DNA from: Pterobdella sp. o SKG-2022
Lineage: Eukaryota > Annelida > Clitellata > Hirudinida > Piscicolidae
DNA: 64,000 bases
Reading direction: 5' to 3'
NCBI GenBank assembly: GCA_964035795.1
Contig: OZ038321.1
Span: forward strand, 1,586,408-1,650,407
Shown one piece after another: positions 22,142-34,255 of this stretch (within the stretch, counting starts at the first letter, position 1; each line of letters starts with the position of its first letter). The position numbers and the translations under genes were made by a program. Below the pieces are notes generated by a model. That model saw only the letters and a list, made by a program, of their open reading frames with translations, did no database searches and was not told where the DNA came from.

Positions 22142-22918
22142 ATGAACCGAAATTTTGAAAAAATAAAAATTGACAAAATTATTCTCGAACAACTTCACCA
22201 AAAATTCAAAATTTTCCGAGAATTGACTGATGTAAACACTCAACCAAAAGATAGGGAAAATGTATTGAGGGTAGAAAGAGCACTTTTGGAAGAAATATCG
22301 TCCAAACTCGGTAAAAATCTTCCGTCGAATACGAAATCTCAAGCAAAAACTCAAAATTTTAATGAAAAATTTAAAACTCAGTCTATGAAACATCAAAATA
22401 ACTTAAAAGTGAAGTTCAAGAATAACTTTGAAAGTAGAAAAATGGTTTCGGAAGAACTACTTTTAGGCAGTGAAGATGGTAACGATAGTGAAATTAGTTA
22501 TGAAGATTTAAAAGATAAGACAAAAAATTCCATCGAACGAAAATCGACTTTTGATGGTAGAAAAAGCAATAGAAACTCAAAATCTAGAAATAAAAAAAAA
22601 CACCCCAATAATCCATTTAACGAAGAATTCAAGAAATTGAATGAAGCTTTGAAAAAGGAATTAAAAATAAAAAGACACGATAAGAAAACTCAAAAAATGA
22701 TATTAATAAATAAATTAAAAAATATAGAAAAAATGACAAACGCAGCTTTGGAAGAAGAAAACAAAAAAGAAGAAAACACCTTCAGATGCTGTGGTCTTAT
22801 TTTCCCACTTCAACACAACAAAGAGATGCCCAGGTCGTTGGAAGGGAATTATACGCCCAGTGAAATAGGTTTCAGGGAAGCTAGCAAACAAAGCAAGATT
22901 ACAATCTCTGGTCAATGA
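22142..22918 (+). CDS. Hypothetical Lys/Glu/Asn-rich protein
   Basis: Single open frame of 258 residues; not recognised. Residues about 1-60 are amphipathic and heptad-like (KIIL, LHQKFKIF, RVERALLEEISSKL). The middle is highly charged and low in hydrophobics, with a basic stretch RKSNRNSKSRNKKKH. Another predicted helix, about 160-205, is followed by a distinct tail with TFRCCGLIFPLQ and NYTPSEIGFREASKQS. Composition is AT-driven but codon use and length exceed what AT-rich intergenic sequence usually gives. There is no signal peptide or membrane segment. It may be one exon of a larger gene, since both flanks are long AT-rich stretches that could hide small exons. Confidence 0.5.
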   Translation: MNRNFEKIKIDKIILEQLHQKFKIFRELTDVNTQPKDRENVLRVERALLEEISSKLGKNLPSNTKSQAKTQNFNEKFKTQSMKHQNNLKVKFKNNFESRKMVSEELLLGSEDGNDSEISYEDLKDKTKNSIERKSTFDGRKSNRNSKSRNKKKHPNNPFNEEFKKLNEALKKELKIKRHDKKTQKMILINKLKNIEKMTNAALEEENKKEENTFRCCGLIFPLQHNKEMPRSLEGNYTPSEIGFREASKQSKITISGQ

Positions 22919-24437
22919 AGAGGATTTCAAGTTGAATACAATTTGAAATAAAATACGATTAAGACTTGTTTTAAGTATTTTTTTAAAATTTATTTTAATG
23001 TCGATCTTGGTTACCTGATAATGATATTGGAAAAATTTCGACAAGCTTCGTTTCAGTAAAAAACTCAAAATTTTATCGTGTTTTTATGATTCTCATACCA
23101 CTCTTGGATGTTTTAATGTGAAGCTGTATATAAGCTGAAACTCACCTACACTTGGACTGCAAAAAATTAAAATGCCAAATATTCGTACCTCCACTTGATA
23201 ATGTAAGTTCATCTTACGAAAAACTCCGTGGAATAAAATAAACTCCTAAAAGTGTTTTTATTGGTATATATAAAATGTCAAAAATTATATTTTTTACCCA
23301 TGTAGAGTCGTCAGAACTCTAATTATATCCAACCATAATCCTTGAGAAACTCATGGTTAAGTTAGTGTCAAGATAATCACAAATATATATTAAATTATAT
23401 GATATAAATGTCACTTAATCTTTGCATAAAAATTATTGAACTTCATAAATACGTTGACTTTGAAATATAAAAATATCTTCTAAACTTTTTAATAGAAGGC
23501 TAAATATAGCTAAAAATAGCAATTGAAACAAACCTTTGTTCTTAATAATTCAGAAAAAAATCAACTAAAAATAGAAAAGAGCAGAAAGTACAAAAAGTGA
23601 ATATTTAAAAGCATATTTTAAAGTGCTCAAATGACATCACACTAAGTGATGAGGACTAAAACCTTAGTCACATAGATTTGCATAGCCTTCTTATATAGGA
23701 TTCTTATTCATTCGGACAATTAAAAATTATGGCATGAACATGAAAAATTATCCAGTTATGATATGAAAATTTTTGATCTGAATAATTGAGAGATTGTATT
23801 TTTTATTCGATGAAGTCTTCACTATTTTTTGGTAAAACCTCATAACGACTGTTGATTGGATAAAAAATATTCGAGGAATTATACAGTCAATAATACATGA
23901 ATAAATAAAGCAAACCAATGATAGCAAAAAAAGGTAGAAATCAAAAAAGGTAGCAAACAATGTAAAAGAATAGAATAATATAAACAAAATTATTAAGTTA
24001 TTTACATAAAAACTTGCAAGCGTTTTGACGACACGAGTAAAAGACACAGACAAATGCTACTCTAATGCAAATCATATCACATTTTACATACTGGCTACAA
24101 AAGTTTAATCAAGTAGACAAGGACATTAAAATGTTCACATGCAGAGTTATAATTTATTATACATGGCGATAAAATGAATGAAATTAAATAATGATATGGA
24201 ATATAATATATTTAAATAATGATAATTATGATTAGAATAGTTTTATGTTTGAAACTACGATAATAATAATAACAATAACTTGAAATAAGGATAATATACA
24301 ATAAAAATAATTTTAAATTAGGATACAAATGAATAGTAAAAATAATTTGGAATAAGGATAATGACAATGAATAATAATAATAAAAATAATAAAAATAAAA
24401 AATAAAATCAAGAAAAAAAATAAGTAAAATGACGCAT
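22919..24437. other. Intergenic with two ribozyme-like repeats
   Basis: Holds related repeats at about 23010-23095 (CCTGATAATGATATTGG then TTTCGACAAGCTTCG) and 23195-23262 (CTTGATAATGTAAGTTCATC then TTACGAAAAACTCCGTG). The rest is AT-rich with no supported exon. The 3' end of the minus-strand otopetrin gene lies at its right edge. Confidence 0.5.
23010..23262 (+). repeat. Two adjacent ribozyme-like repeat copies
   Basis: First copy: CCTGATAATG, a short stem and CGACAAGCTTCG, then ATCGTGTTTTTATGATTCTC, which matches the right arm of the palindrome at 30217-30375. Second copy: TGTAAG-TTCAT-CTTACG hairpin followed by GAAA. Both lack a left inverted arm. Confidence 0.5.
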
Positions 24438-27400
24438 TCACATATAGAAGGAATAGTTCTCATACTCTTCAATACTCTTCAGCTGTGCATTTGCGGGTAT
24501 GTGCTTATTCGATGAGAACCTCCGTCTGTCGTTGTAGTCCTTGAACGTACGTCTGGGCTTGCTACTCAGCTGTGAGACGGACACCGAGCGTATAATACTA
24601 CTGATTTGTTTGACGTCTTGGTTGTATGCGTCACTGTTTCGACGTTGATTGGCTGCGCTCAAAAATGGCGGCGTGTTGTCTCCTTCGGTGTTTTGAGACC
24701 TACTATCTGCGTTGTGGCTTTTGTAGCTGTGATCCTTGATCACGTGGTATGCTGTGTGCCAGATTTCAGCTAAACACACGCTAGAGTGGAAGTAGAAGAA
24801 CAGCTGCAATGGGAGAGTAATGTTTGAGAGCACAATCCACGGTAGCTCTCCATACAGCTTGATGGGGGTGGTTTGAAGGGAGTGGCTTTTGGAGAGGGTA
24901 GAGTGGTAAATCCATGCGGTGATGTTGCCGATGACGAGGAATGTGAGGCAAGTCCTGCCTGGTTTGTTGACCACTTGAGAGGTTTTCGAGGGGTACCGGC
25001 GCAAGCCACTCGATACAAGTCCCACCTGTCGATGTTGATCATCATTATCATTGTCTTACAACCATTATTTCCCCAATCATCAGCATCCTCACGGACACCA
25101 CCACTTCTACCACAACCACCATCCCTTCTCCCATTTCACTCCTCCCCAACACCCACTTGTATGATCTGTTGCAAAATAGCACACAAACTCTGCACAATCC
25201 TCATCACCTCAACCTTCATGCAATAATCCGAGCTACTGCTGAAGACGAAAACAGAAGAATTAACAAGAGCAATATTGTACATGAGACTGCCAGTGAAAGC
25301 CAGGTATATTAGAAGGTCATCTATCGATCGAGGCTTCCCTATGAAGGATAACTCGTCGATCTTCACCAGAGCGATTGTCGCTAACACTAGCAGGATCAAA
25401 TGTGTTACGAATTCTACTGAAAGGTACAATATTTCTGCGACATGCTGTGAGGGTTTTGTTATTGTTAACCATGTGGCGTTGATTTTTTGATGTATTTTTG
25501 GGTAAATACAACGTAGCATCATGTAGAAAAAAAAAACATTTTTGTAAATTATTTTGTAAATTGAAAAAATATAAAACTGAATGATCCGAGATTTTCAACT
25601 AGTTATTTTCAAATCTATATTCTATAACCCTGAAATAAACAGCCAAATCACCTTAAACCCAATCACACCACTAACACTGGCTCCATGGTCAGACGAGCTA
25701 TAAAACTTAATAGCAGTCCTAAAGAGGATGATGCAAATGATGTTGGCTGCAAGGAGCAGACATCCGAAGAATATCCCTCTGTGAGACTTGGAGAAAAGTT
25801 CTTCACTATGGCTTGCTGTCTCTGATTTGTCGTCTAAGGATTTCTCATCGTCAAATACGTCTATCTGGTAGTGGTTCAAGTGAACAATGCCTCATATATA
25901 TAAAGAAAAACGCGCTAAAACAAAAGCTTGATTTATTAAATCATTATCTCAATTATTCAGTTAATTATTAAATAAACTAATTAACCAATAATTTAATAGC
26001 TTCGAAAATCAATTAAGAAATCAATCAATCAAGCCGTCAGACAATTTATTTCAATGGAATATTGCCTACAAAGTGCGCCATTTACAAAGCTCATAATATT
26101 TAAACTATTCAAAGTGTCGTCTAACATATATGTCAATTGGAATTTTATATTGCTCTGAATTAATATTAGTTGCTTTTGAATAGAAATGTTTATTTTTGTA
26201 TTGTGAGTTATTTTCACCGACTTGTATATTGACCTATAACTTTTAATACCTCTACTAATAATAGTAATCTTGATAATGATAACACTACTAATAATAGTAA
26301 TTGCAATAATAGTAAAACTAATGCTATCTCAACACCAACCTTCTTAATACTACTAATAATATTAGTACAAAAAACACCATTAACACAATAACTAAAAATA
26401 ATAATAATAGCACTAATAATAATAACAAGACTAATAATAGTAATACTAAGACTGACACGATTAATAATATCACTACTGCTACTAACACTACTACTACTAC
26501 TACTACTGCTACTACTACTACTGCTACTACTACTTATAATAATAATAATAATACCACCACACCACAACCACCGACGCACTTTAAATAGATTACTGATACC
26601 CCTCTCAACCTTCGTCTTATCCTCCTCCTTCAACGAGAAATACAAAACTGCCACAATACTGACACACAGCAGGCAGTACTCAAGGATGAAGGGAAACAGG
26701 TAGGGGGATGCGGTGTCCATCAGGTTACAGGCTGAGTATACTAATGGGGTGGTGGGTGTATGGAAGTGGTGTGTGTATGGAGGTGGTGGGTGTATGGAGG
26801 TGGTAGATGTATGGAGGTGGTGGGTGTATGGAAGTGGTGGGTGTATGGAGGTGGTAGATGTATGGAGGTGGTGGGTGTATGGAAGTGGTGGGTGTATGAG
26901 AGTTTTGTAGCTGTTAAGAAATAGTGGCGCTATAAAAATTTGAGTTTTTATCATTTCTATACCTCATGCTATGAGAAGAAAAACGCTAAAAGAATAATAT
27001 CAATAATACATTTTATTATTGATACTATATTTATTTTTACATGAAAGGAGTTTTATCTATATTATATCTATCTATTTATCTAGCTATTAATGATATCGTT
27101 TTTGTTTTTATTAAATAAATGATAGAAAGGCATTATTAAATAACAATTATTATTATTATAATTATTATTATCAACATTATTATTTGTTTTATTTTTACTA
27201 AAAGCCCAACCGCTAGCATTAGAGGCGTTTTTATAGCCCAGAGACTTGGTTTCCAGGTCGATCTCCGACGTGAGGGTGTTTAACCATATGCAGACGTTGG
27301 TCGTCATTATGTGCACAAATGATGCCTTGTGCCACAGGGCGGTCTTGCGGTTGATAATGAACTGTGGTGTCGTGGTGNNNNNNNNNNNNNNNNNNNNNNN

Positions 27401-30400
27401 NNNNNNNNNNNNNNNNNNNNNNNNNNNNNNNNNNNNNNNNNNNNNNNNNNNNNNNNNNNNNNNNNNNNNNNNNNNNNNNNNNNNNNNNNNNNNNNNNNNN
27501 NNNNNNNNNNNNNNNNNNNNNNNNNNNNNNNNNNNNNNNNNNNNNNNNNNNNNNNNNNNNNNNNNNNNNNNNNNNNNAAACATTTGAAATTAACCTCTCC
27601 AAAAAAACCAGTTTTCAAACTGCATATATACTAATAAGAGTAATAATATAACAAAAAATATTTTTTGAGTTAGGATAGCAATCTTAATAATTTAAACAAA
27701 CACTTGATCTGATTGTTAAATTTTTTCGTTTTAAGCCAACACTCAAAAATGTGAAAATTTCGGTTTAAAGTTCACCACTTTTATAATCAATTCCAAGTAG
27801 TATTAATAATGTATACTTTACCATTTTAAAGATTAAAATAGTGGCAATTGTGATTAAAAAAAATTAGTTTTATTTACGCTTAGTTTAGTGTGGGTTGCAA
27901 ATGAATGAATATGAAACAAAAATTTTGCTTTATAATAACATGAGTGAGATAAATATTTTCCTAAGATACTTGTAAAACTTGAATATAATTGAAAAAATTT
28001 ATAGCATATATGTTTCTAAACGACTGAATTCAATTGTGACAGTAACGGAATCAAAATTTCCTAATTTAAAATAGATTTTAATCTTTTGAAAATTTAATAA
28101 TTATTTGATGATTTTAATGAAAAGAAATGTTAAAACATACATAACGTTCCGATTCGAAGAAAGAAACTGGACCCATGATGATTAAAGATGGTTCCCAGAC
28201 GAGAAAGATCCATAAAAACATCTTCCACAATTTCTTCCTCTTCCTCCACTTTCGGAATATCGCTCAAAAACACATCATCTGGTGTTAAGTCTGTTATGCT
28301 GGGAGATTGCTTGAAATATTTTGTTGTGTTGTTGATTTTCAAGTAGCCTTTAATCTCTTCTTCTTGGATGCTTGATTTTCGTTTCGATGATTTGAATTCT
28401 ATTCTGGCATTTTTTTCCGAGAAATCTTTTTCGTAGTAGTCTTGATTTGTTCCGTAACTTTCGATTTTTTCATTTTCTTGTATTGTAAGCGGTTTTTTTG
28501 AATGTGATCGTCTCTTTTTCTTTTTTGAATACTGATCAATTTCAATAAGGATATATAAAATGGCCGCCACACCGTTAATGTAAATACTGAACACCTGATA
28601 AAAGTTTCAAATACTAATTGAAAAATTTTATCAATATGCTTATATTTTTATTAAAATATTGAGACAATTCTCAAAAATTAATTTTCTGGTTATTGGAAAA
28701 TGAATTTTTAAAAAATTGAATCACTTTTCTATAATTATTAATTAACTTAGCTTAATACGCAAAAATAAAATAGATACCGTGCGAAAAATTATTTCTGTTT
28801 TTTCAGTGTGATAAACTTCGACGATGGAATTATTTATGGCAAGTGTAACTAAAATGGCGGAGTAAACGAAAAACAATAACCCTGACAACCCTGCCCTGGA
28901 AAAATTTTTTTTTAAAAGTCAATCTACAAATAAACGGAAAAATTATTTTTCATTTATTCACTATGTAATATCTAAAAACTAAATCAATTTTTCACAATAT
29001 GGACAAAATCAGATTATCAGAAAAATCAGAAATTAGCTGCGGATGAAAATTTTTGTTCAAAGAACATCATACAATAAAGCAAGCTGCATTCAAAAAAAGA
29101 CTCCGTAAGACGAATGGAAACACAAAAAATCACAGTTTACGTATTTTTTATATTCTTAAAGATCCATTTACGTTCAAATTTTTACGAAAATCTAGATCCT
29201 TCAAGCCTAATACCTAAATAAATAAAAAGATTGAACAAAAATTTTTTGAAGATTCTTATAAACATATCTTTAATAATTTTGTAAAAACACAATTCACAAT
29301 TTTATTTTTACAATAACTTTGAATGTATATTTTTGTTCTAGGCTAATTTCGTTCATGTTGTATGTATTTTAGTTTACAGATTTCCAATTTTTTAACAATA
29401 AAATTAACTATATTTACTTTGAAATAATTTGAAAATGGTCATAATAAATATATATATATTTATGACTTTGAACGTAACATGTAAAACTACATGCAGTTCA
29501 TATAAAAATTATGTCCGAAATTTTTTGAAAAATTCCAATTTTTAAACAATAAACCACTTTCCTATCGCTATTTTTAAATTAGTTTATTCATTATAAAATC
29601 AAAACATTTTTGAACCCTGATAGCTTTTATTATAAGGTATAAAGCTCTCCGTTAACAGTGTAACACTTCCAGGTATGTTACACTGTTAACGAAAAGCCTC
29701 GTACTTTATAATGAAAACTATCAGTGCTCAAAAATCTCTTCCTTTTACTTTGGCTTAAAAATCATTTATATCAACTATTTTTGAATGACATTATTCAAAA
29801 AAGCATTTCAAATTATTCTATTTTTAAATTTAACAAATATAATTTCCATATATATTCACTTCATTTTCAAAAAAATATACCAACAAAAAAAATTCATATA
29901 GGGACATGTGTCAGTAACTGGACTGATGGCAGTGGGCCTAGATTATTGATACTACTAATATTGGAATCAAAATTGAAAAATATTGAGACAATTTCTCAAA
30001 ACTGCTATTAGTAACTGGTGCACTAAATCGAGGTCTATTTTAATAGCTCAACTGGTAGAGCGTTGGACTAGTTACCTAAGGTAACCGGGTTCAATCCCGC
30101 TCGGGCCGACAATTATACACACAAGGAGTAGCGCCTTGTGAAACATCTGTTGAGCTAACTAAACCAAAAATTAAATCTCATAAAATAACTCTAGTTTTGA
30201 AATTCATTTAAAATAACGAATCATAAAAACACGGGAATATTTGAATTTTTTATTATGAAGAGGCTTCCCGAGATATTTTATATCATCTAATTAGTTACCT
30301 GATGATGGTATAGAACATATCGAAGAGCTTCGTCAAAATAAAATATTCAAACATTGTCGTGTTTTTATGATTCACAATTATTAGGCTAATTATTTATATA

Positions 30401-33123
30401 ATTTTTGAAATGAATTTTTGTTCAAACCATGAGAGGAATATCCGGTGAGTAAAACCATATTACAATAAGTAACAAGGATGTGCTGTGCAAAGTTTATATA
30501 ATGAAACATTCAATAAAAAAATTATATTCATTTTTTAAAAATGTTATATAATTATAATTAAAAAAAATTATAATATATATTAAATTATAAAATATTATAC
30601 CTTTTCGTTTTTATTCTTAAAAAAATGAGGGTTTTTGAAGTGTTGTTTGTTTTAACTTATTATAACTAATTTTATTCAACTTTTGAATAAATTTACATTT
30701 TGAAACCTAAATAAATAAACTTTATTTAAATTTTAAATAAATTAACTTGATTTGAATGATAAATAAATAAATTATATTCATATGATGAATAAACCCAATT
30801 AAAAAATAAAATAAAATAAATCAAAAAAAAAAATAAATATTGATCATAAAATTTTCAAAATAAGAATATAATTCCCTTCAAACTATTCAATAAATGAATT
30901 TGCTCAACGTACATAACAAAAAGCATTAAATCACTTTTAACCATGAATCAAAATTAACTTTTAATCAGAATAATTATAAATTGAATATTAATCTTTCAGA
31001 GACATCTTAAATTTACTTTTAAATAATATTTGACACTTATTTGTAAATGTCATCAAATATAGACTTTCGACTTCCGAAGAATTGATTCTAATGTATAAAA
31101 AAATAGAAAATAAAACAAAAAATATCAGTTCCCAATATTTTTCAAAATTTTTCCCACATAATTACATGATTTTCATTATGTCAGACATTCTCCATTGCTA
31201 ATGGAAGCAAAAAATTTAGTTTTAAGCATAAAGAAACTGAGTTGAATTAAATATCGTCACGTGTTAATGGAGAAGAATTGTAAATGAATGGAAATTGAAT
31301 TTCAAAAAATTAAGATTTTGGTGCATCGTGCTCTCCTTCATTAACAAGTTTCTTTTTTTTCTTTTTTTTTTTCGATCAGAATTATTGCAGTGATGGAGCT
31401 AAACTGACTCGTTTTCCAGCTTTCATTTTAGTTCGATTAATTTTTAAAAAAAGTCTCATTATATAGAGCTATGTTGTATGACTTGGGAGACTTATTTTCG
31501 AAGTTTCCATCGTTTCACAATTTTTATAAAACACAATATTTTAAAACAAGATTCATAGAACAGAAAATACACTACAGAAAATGAAGTTCAAAATTGAATG
31601 CAAGATTTGTATAGCGCGCAATTTACAAATGATGATTCAAAAACGAGAGAACGAACTGTGATATAATTAACTCAAACTTAATCTTGATTAAACTATTGAT
31701 AATTATTGTTTTCAAAACATCCTACTAAAAATAAACTTAGTGGCGTTATGATGAACATATGACGTAAAAATGACGTAACGACTAGATATTTTAGTTTTGT
31801 TTATTTTTGTTTTTTGGCACAACACAAAAGTTCAATAAGTGACGAAGCTTCCGTAAGCAGAATTAATGTATATTTTTTAGATTTAAAAATAATGTAGGAT
31901 CACGTGAAAGTTCTAAAATTAAAATCTGAAATAGCTCTATGACGTAACAAATATGACGTATGAACTCTTTGAAATACTTCTATTTTTAAACCACTGCATT
32001 GGCCTAATGCTTATCAAAAATGCTCAACACTTCAAAATTCGTTCAATTTTCTAAGAATTTAATTACAATCCATAAAAGCAGAGGTTTTCACAATGACTAG
32101 AGTTTTGCATAAGATTCAACTAAGAATTTTCACCTCGATTTAAGTTGCGTAGTACTAAAAATTTCAGCCCGTATAGCTCAGCTGGTAAATCGTTATACTA
32201 GTTATCCAAAGTAACCGGGTTCAATCCCGTGTGGGCCGACAATTATATACACAAGGAGTAGCGCTCTGTGAAACATCTGTTGAGCTAACTAAACCCTAAT
32301 ATGGAGTGACTGAAAGTCGATCTAAAGAAAAAATTTTAAAACTTTTGTTACTCACCAATTCTAACATACATCGAAGTTCGTACTAAATTACATTATCATA
32401 TAATCAACATTAACTATCATTAGTACTTGATAATGTAAGTTGATACTCATTTCATCACAAGTACGTATATTGTAATTTTGTATCATTTACATATTAAATA
32501 CATGATGACGTAATTTAGTATCAATTTACTAAAGAGAACATCGTGCATTGTGTTATAGGCCTTATTTTTGTTGTCGGTGCATTTAGTACTGAGCCAATCA
32601 GTTTCCAGAATTTGTAACAGTTGAGTTATATATGAGTTCATAAAGACATGGATAGCTCAAGTGAGTGTTTAACCCATAGTCACGGGGTTCGAATCCCGGT
32701 CTGGTAACGTCTACAGTCCTTCAGTTGTTATCTTGTACTATATAACTAAATGAATTCACAAACAAAAATTGCTCACAGTTTTATCTTCTTGGCAGGTTTC
32801 CCGCCTTTATTCGGGTTGATGGTGAGAATGACGCTTATGTTTTGTTTTTGGTTTTCATTTGTTCTAGAAACTTCTTCGATATCTTCCAATGGTGATATCA
32901 TCTGGCTCTGTTGGTAACCTTCGTTGCTAACTAAACTATTGTTCAATCTATTTAGAGGATTGCTACTGAAAATTGGACTAACACTATTATTATTATTCTT
33001 ATTATTTAGGTTATTTTTATTGTTATTATAGGTAATGATATTTTTTTTGGTGGAAGGGCTTTGTCTTTGAACACGTTTTGGGAAATGATGGTTAGGAACG
33101 GAGGAAGTTCTGAAATTATCCAT
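24438..33123 (-). CDS. OTOP-like: Otopetrin-like proton channel, interrupted by assembly gap
   Basis: Otopetrins are multi-pass acid-gated proton channels of the plasma membrane. Minus-strand exons: 33123-32777 (cytosolic N-terminus), 28895-28778 (GLSGLLFFVYSAILV), 28594 to about 28131 (ending FFLRIGT), a piece at about 27624-27578, the N gap, 27377-27199 (KASFVHIMTTNVCIWLNTL), 26731-26580 (TASPYLFPFILEY), 25864-25652 (KSHRGIFFGCLLLAANI), 25444-25157 and 25025-24438. The last exon has GLRRYPSK, NKPGRTCLTFLVIGN and ITLPLQLFFYFHSSVCLAEIW, characteristic of the final helices. Junctions checked from the gap onward and exon 1 to 2 keep phase. The segment between FFLRIG and the gap exon lacks part of a helix, so one small exon is missing or hidden. 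The start at 33123 is uncertain; an upstream non-coding or coding exon is possible. Confidence 0.87.
26745..26897 (+). repeat. 18-bp minisatellite next to an otopetrin splice acceptor
   Basis: Tandem GGTGGTGGGTGTATGGAA-type units, alternating with GGTGGTAGATGTATGGAG, about eight copies. On the gene's strand it is C-rich (CACCACC...CATACA). It ends about 13 bases from the acceptor of the exon starting at 26731, so it occupies the branch-point/polypyrimidine region. Confidence 0.8.
27378..27577. other. Assembly gap (200 N)
   Basis: Exactly 200 unknown bases, a conventional placeholder length. Otopetrin coding sequence is seen on both sides, so part of at least one exon is lost here. Confidence 0.98.
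29602..29730. repeat. Palindromic insertion with ribozyme-like cores in both arms
   Basis: The left arm begins TTTTTGAACCCTGATAGC and the right arm ends GAAAACTATCAGTGCTCAAA, its imperfect complement. Inner arms carry TTAACAGTGTAACACTTCC and its counterpart GGTATGTTACACTGTTAAC, followed by GAAAAGCCTCG. It lies in the large first intron of the otopetrin gene. Confidence 0.6.
29895..29965 (-). repeat. Degraded LINE 3'-end fragment
   Basis: GGGACATGTGTCAGTAACTG, ACTGATGGCAGTGGGCCTAG matches, with changes, the minus-strand tail sequence at 63410-63470 (ACATGTCCCAGTAACTGGG, TTGACAGCAG). Too short to assign a family beyond that. Confidence 0.45.
30038..30172 (+). mobile_element. tRNA-Thr-derived SINE, second family
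   Basis: The tRNA-like head has TAGCTCAACTGGTAGAGCG (A box), an anticodon loop CTAGTTA (Thr AGT-like) and GGTTCAATCC (B box). It is followed by a body AAGGAGTAGCGCCTTGTGAA, ACATCTGTTGAGCTAACTAA. The same body follows the head at 32166-32297, and no CCA-less mature 3' end or independent gene context is present. It lies in otopetrin intron 1, antisense to the gene. Confidence 0.75.
30217..30375. repeat. Palindromic insertion with CTGATGA core
   Basis: The left arm GAATCATAAAAACACG and the right arm CGTGTTTTTATGATTC are complementary. The centre has CCTGATGATGGTATAGAAC, ATATCGAAGAGCTTCGTC. An exact CTGATGA box, a GGTAT/ATATC stem with one wobble, and GAA follow in hammerhead order, though the next base is G where A is expected. 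Confidence 0.6.
32166..32297 (+). mobile_element. tRNA-Thr-derived SINE, second family
   Basis: The head GCCCGTATAGCTCAGCTGG...GGTTCAATCCCG with loop CTAGTTA is followed by the same body as 30038-30172 (ACAAGGAGTAGCGCTCTGTG, ACATCTGTTGAGCTAAC). The anticodon stem has mismatches, so it is not a functional tRNA. Confidence 0.75.
32644..32707 (+). repeat. tRNA-like remnant
   Basis: GGATAGCTCAAGTGAGTG and GGGTTCGAATCCCGGTCTGG give A- and B-box-like motifs at tRNA spacing. The acceptor stem does not close and the D-arm is irregular. Probably a degraded SINE head. Confidence 0.45.
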
Positions 33124-33847
33124 GATCTTTGAGAAGCTTTGGGTGCGTTCCTCTTGAATCGAATGTCTTTTCCGCTTATCTGGAACTGCAAATTTGAGTT
33201 TTTGTTGTTGTTATATTCTACAAGCTCTGTCGCGAGGTTTAAAAATGCGCTATATAAACAAAGTCATAATAATAAAAGTGATTATTTCACAATAATTTTC
33301 TATTTTTCAAATTTATTTAATCTTTTCCTCAAGAATTTCTTTCATTTTAAATATAAATAAAAATTATTTTGGAATTTATTTGCCCAAAACCTCAAATGAT
33401 AATAACCCCAGCCTGGATATATATAAGAAACTTTTCAATTTTAACACCCTATAATATTAACAATTATCAAATCAACAATCACCAAAAACCAGCTAAAACA
33501 ACCAAAGAGATTGGCAGTTACGGAAAGATTTGAGGTTTTATATTGAATCCTAGACCAATGTCAAGGTCACAAAATGGAATCTAATTTTCCATTGTATCTA
33601 AATTATATTTGAAAGGTAACTTTTCTCGTTTACTTGTAACTTTTATTTATTATTATTATTCGTCTTCATATTATATAAATTATATATTATGTTTAATTTA
33701 TATTTATATTATATAAATTATATAATATTTATTTTTATGTTATATAAATTTAATAATATATATAATTTAAATTTCTTTCATATAAATTATACTATATTTT
33801 TTATCGTTTATATCACTGTTATAATTAATCTATATATTTAATATACA

Positions 33848-33932
33848 AGCTAACGTTTTATGATAAGGCTAAACTTATCGAAAATTATAGCTTCCGATTC
33901 TCAATTAATGTATTGAAAATTCCTCTTATTTG
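33848..33932 (+). repeat. Ribozyme-like repeat, type 2 core
   Basis: GCTAACGTTTTATGATAAGG, CTAAACTTATCGAAAATTATAGC. An outer GCTA/TAGC pair encloses the inner hairpin GATAAG-GCTAAA-CTTATC, followed by GAAA. Near-identical to 8860-8940. Confidence 0.55.
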
Positions 33933-33989
33933 ATTTTTTTATCACAAAATATGCTATATTTCTGTTATTAAAGTGAGATTTAATTAATA

Positions 33990-34255
33990 TTTATTATGAT
34001 ATTTTTTCATATTTTATATTTTATTATGATATTTTTTTAATATTTTATATATTATTATGATATTTTTAATATTTTATTCTTTATTATGATATTTTATTAT
34101 GATATTTTTTCATATTTTATATTTTATTATGATATTTTTTTAATATTTTATATATTATTATGATATTTTTTTAATATTTTATATATTATTATGATATTTT
34201 TAATATTTTATTCTTTATTATGATATTTTATTATGATATTTTTCTTATTTCTTAC
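33990..34255 (+). repeat. AT-rich higher-order tandem repeat
   Basis: Units of TTATTATGATATTTTT with variant endings (TCATATTTTATA, TAATATTTTATATA, AATATTTTATTC) are arranged in the same order twice, giving a larger repeat of roughly 100-130 bases. Confidence 0.75.

Noticed and set aside
23748..24053. Hydrophobic minus-strand ORF resembling a small membrane protein
   Set aside because: Composition is explained by AT-rich sequence; no start context, neighbour or family likeness supports it.
26713..26910. Gly/Trp/Val-rich ORF
   Set aside because: Translation of the 18-bp minisatellite in an otopetrin intron.
30041..30112. Functional tRNA-Thr gene
   Set aside because: The acceptor arm is imperfect, a SINE body follows directly, and sibling copies share that body.
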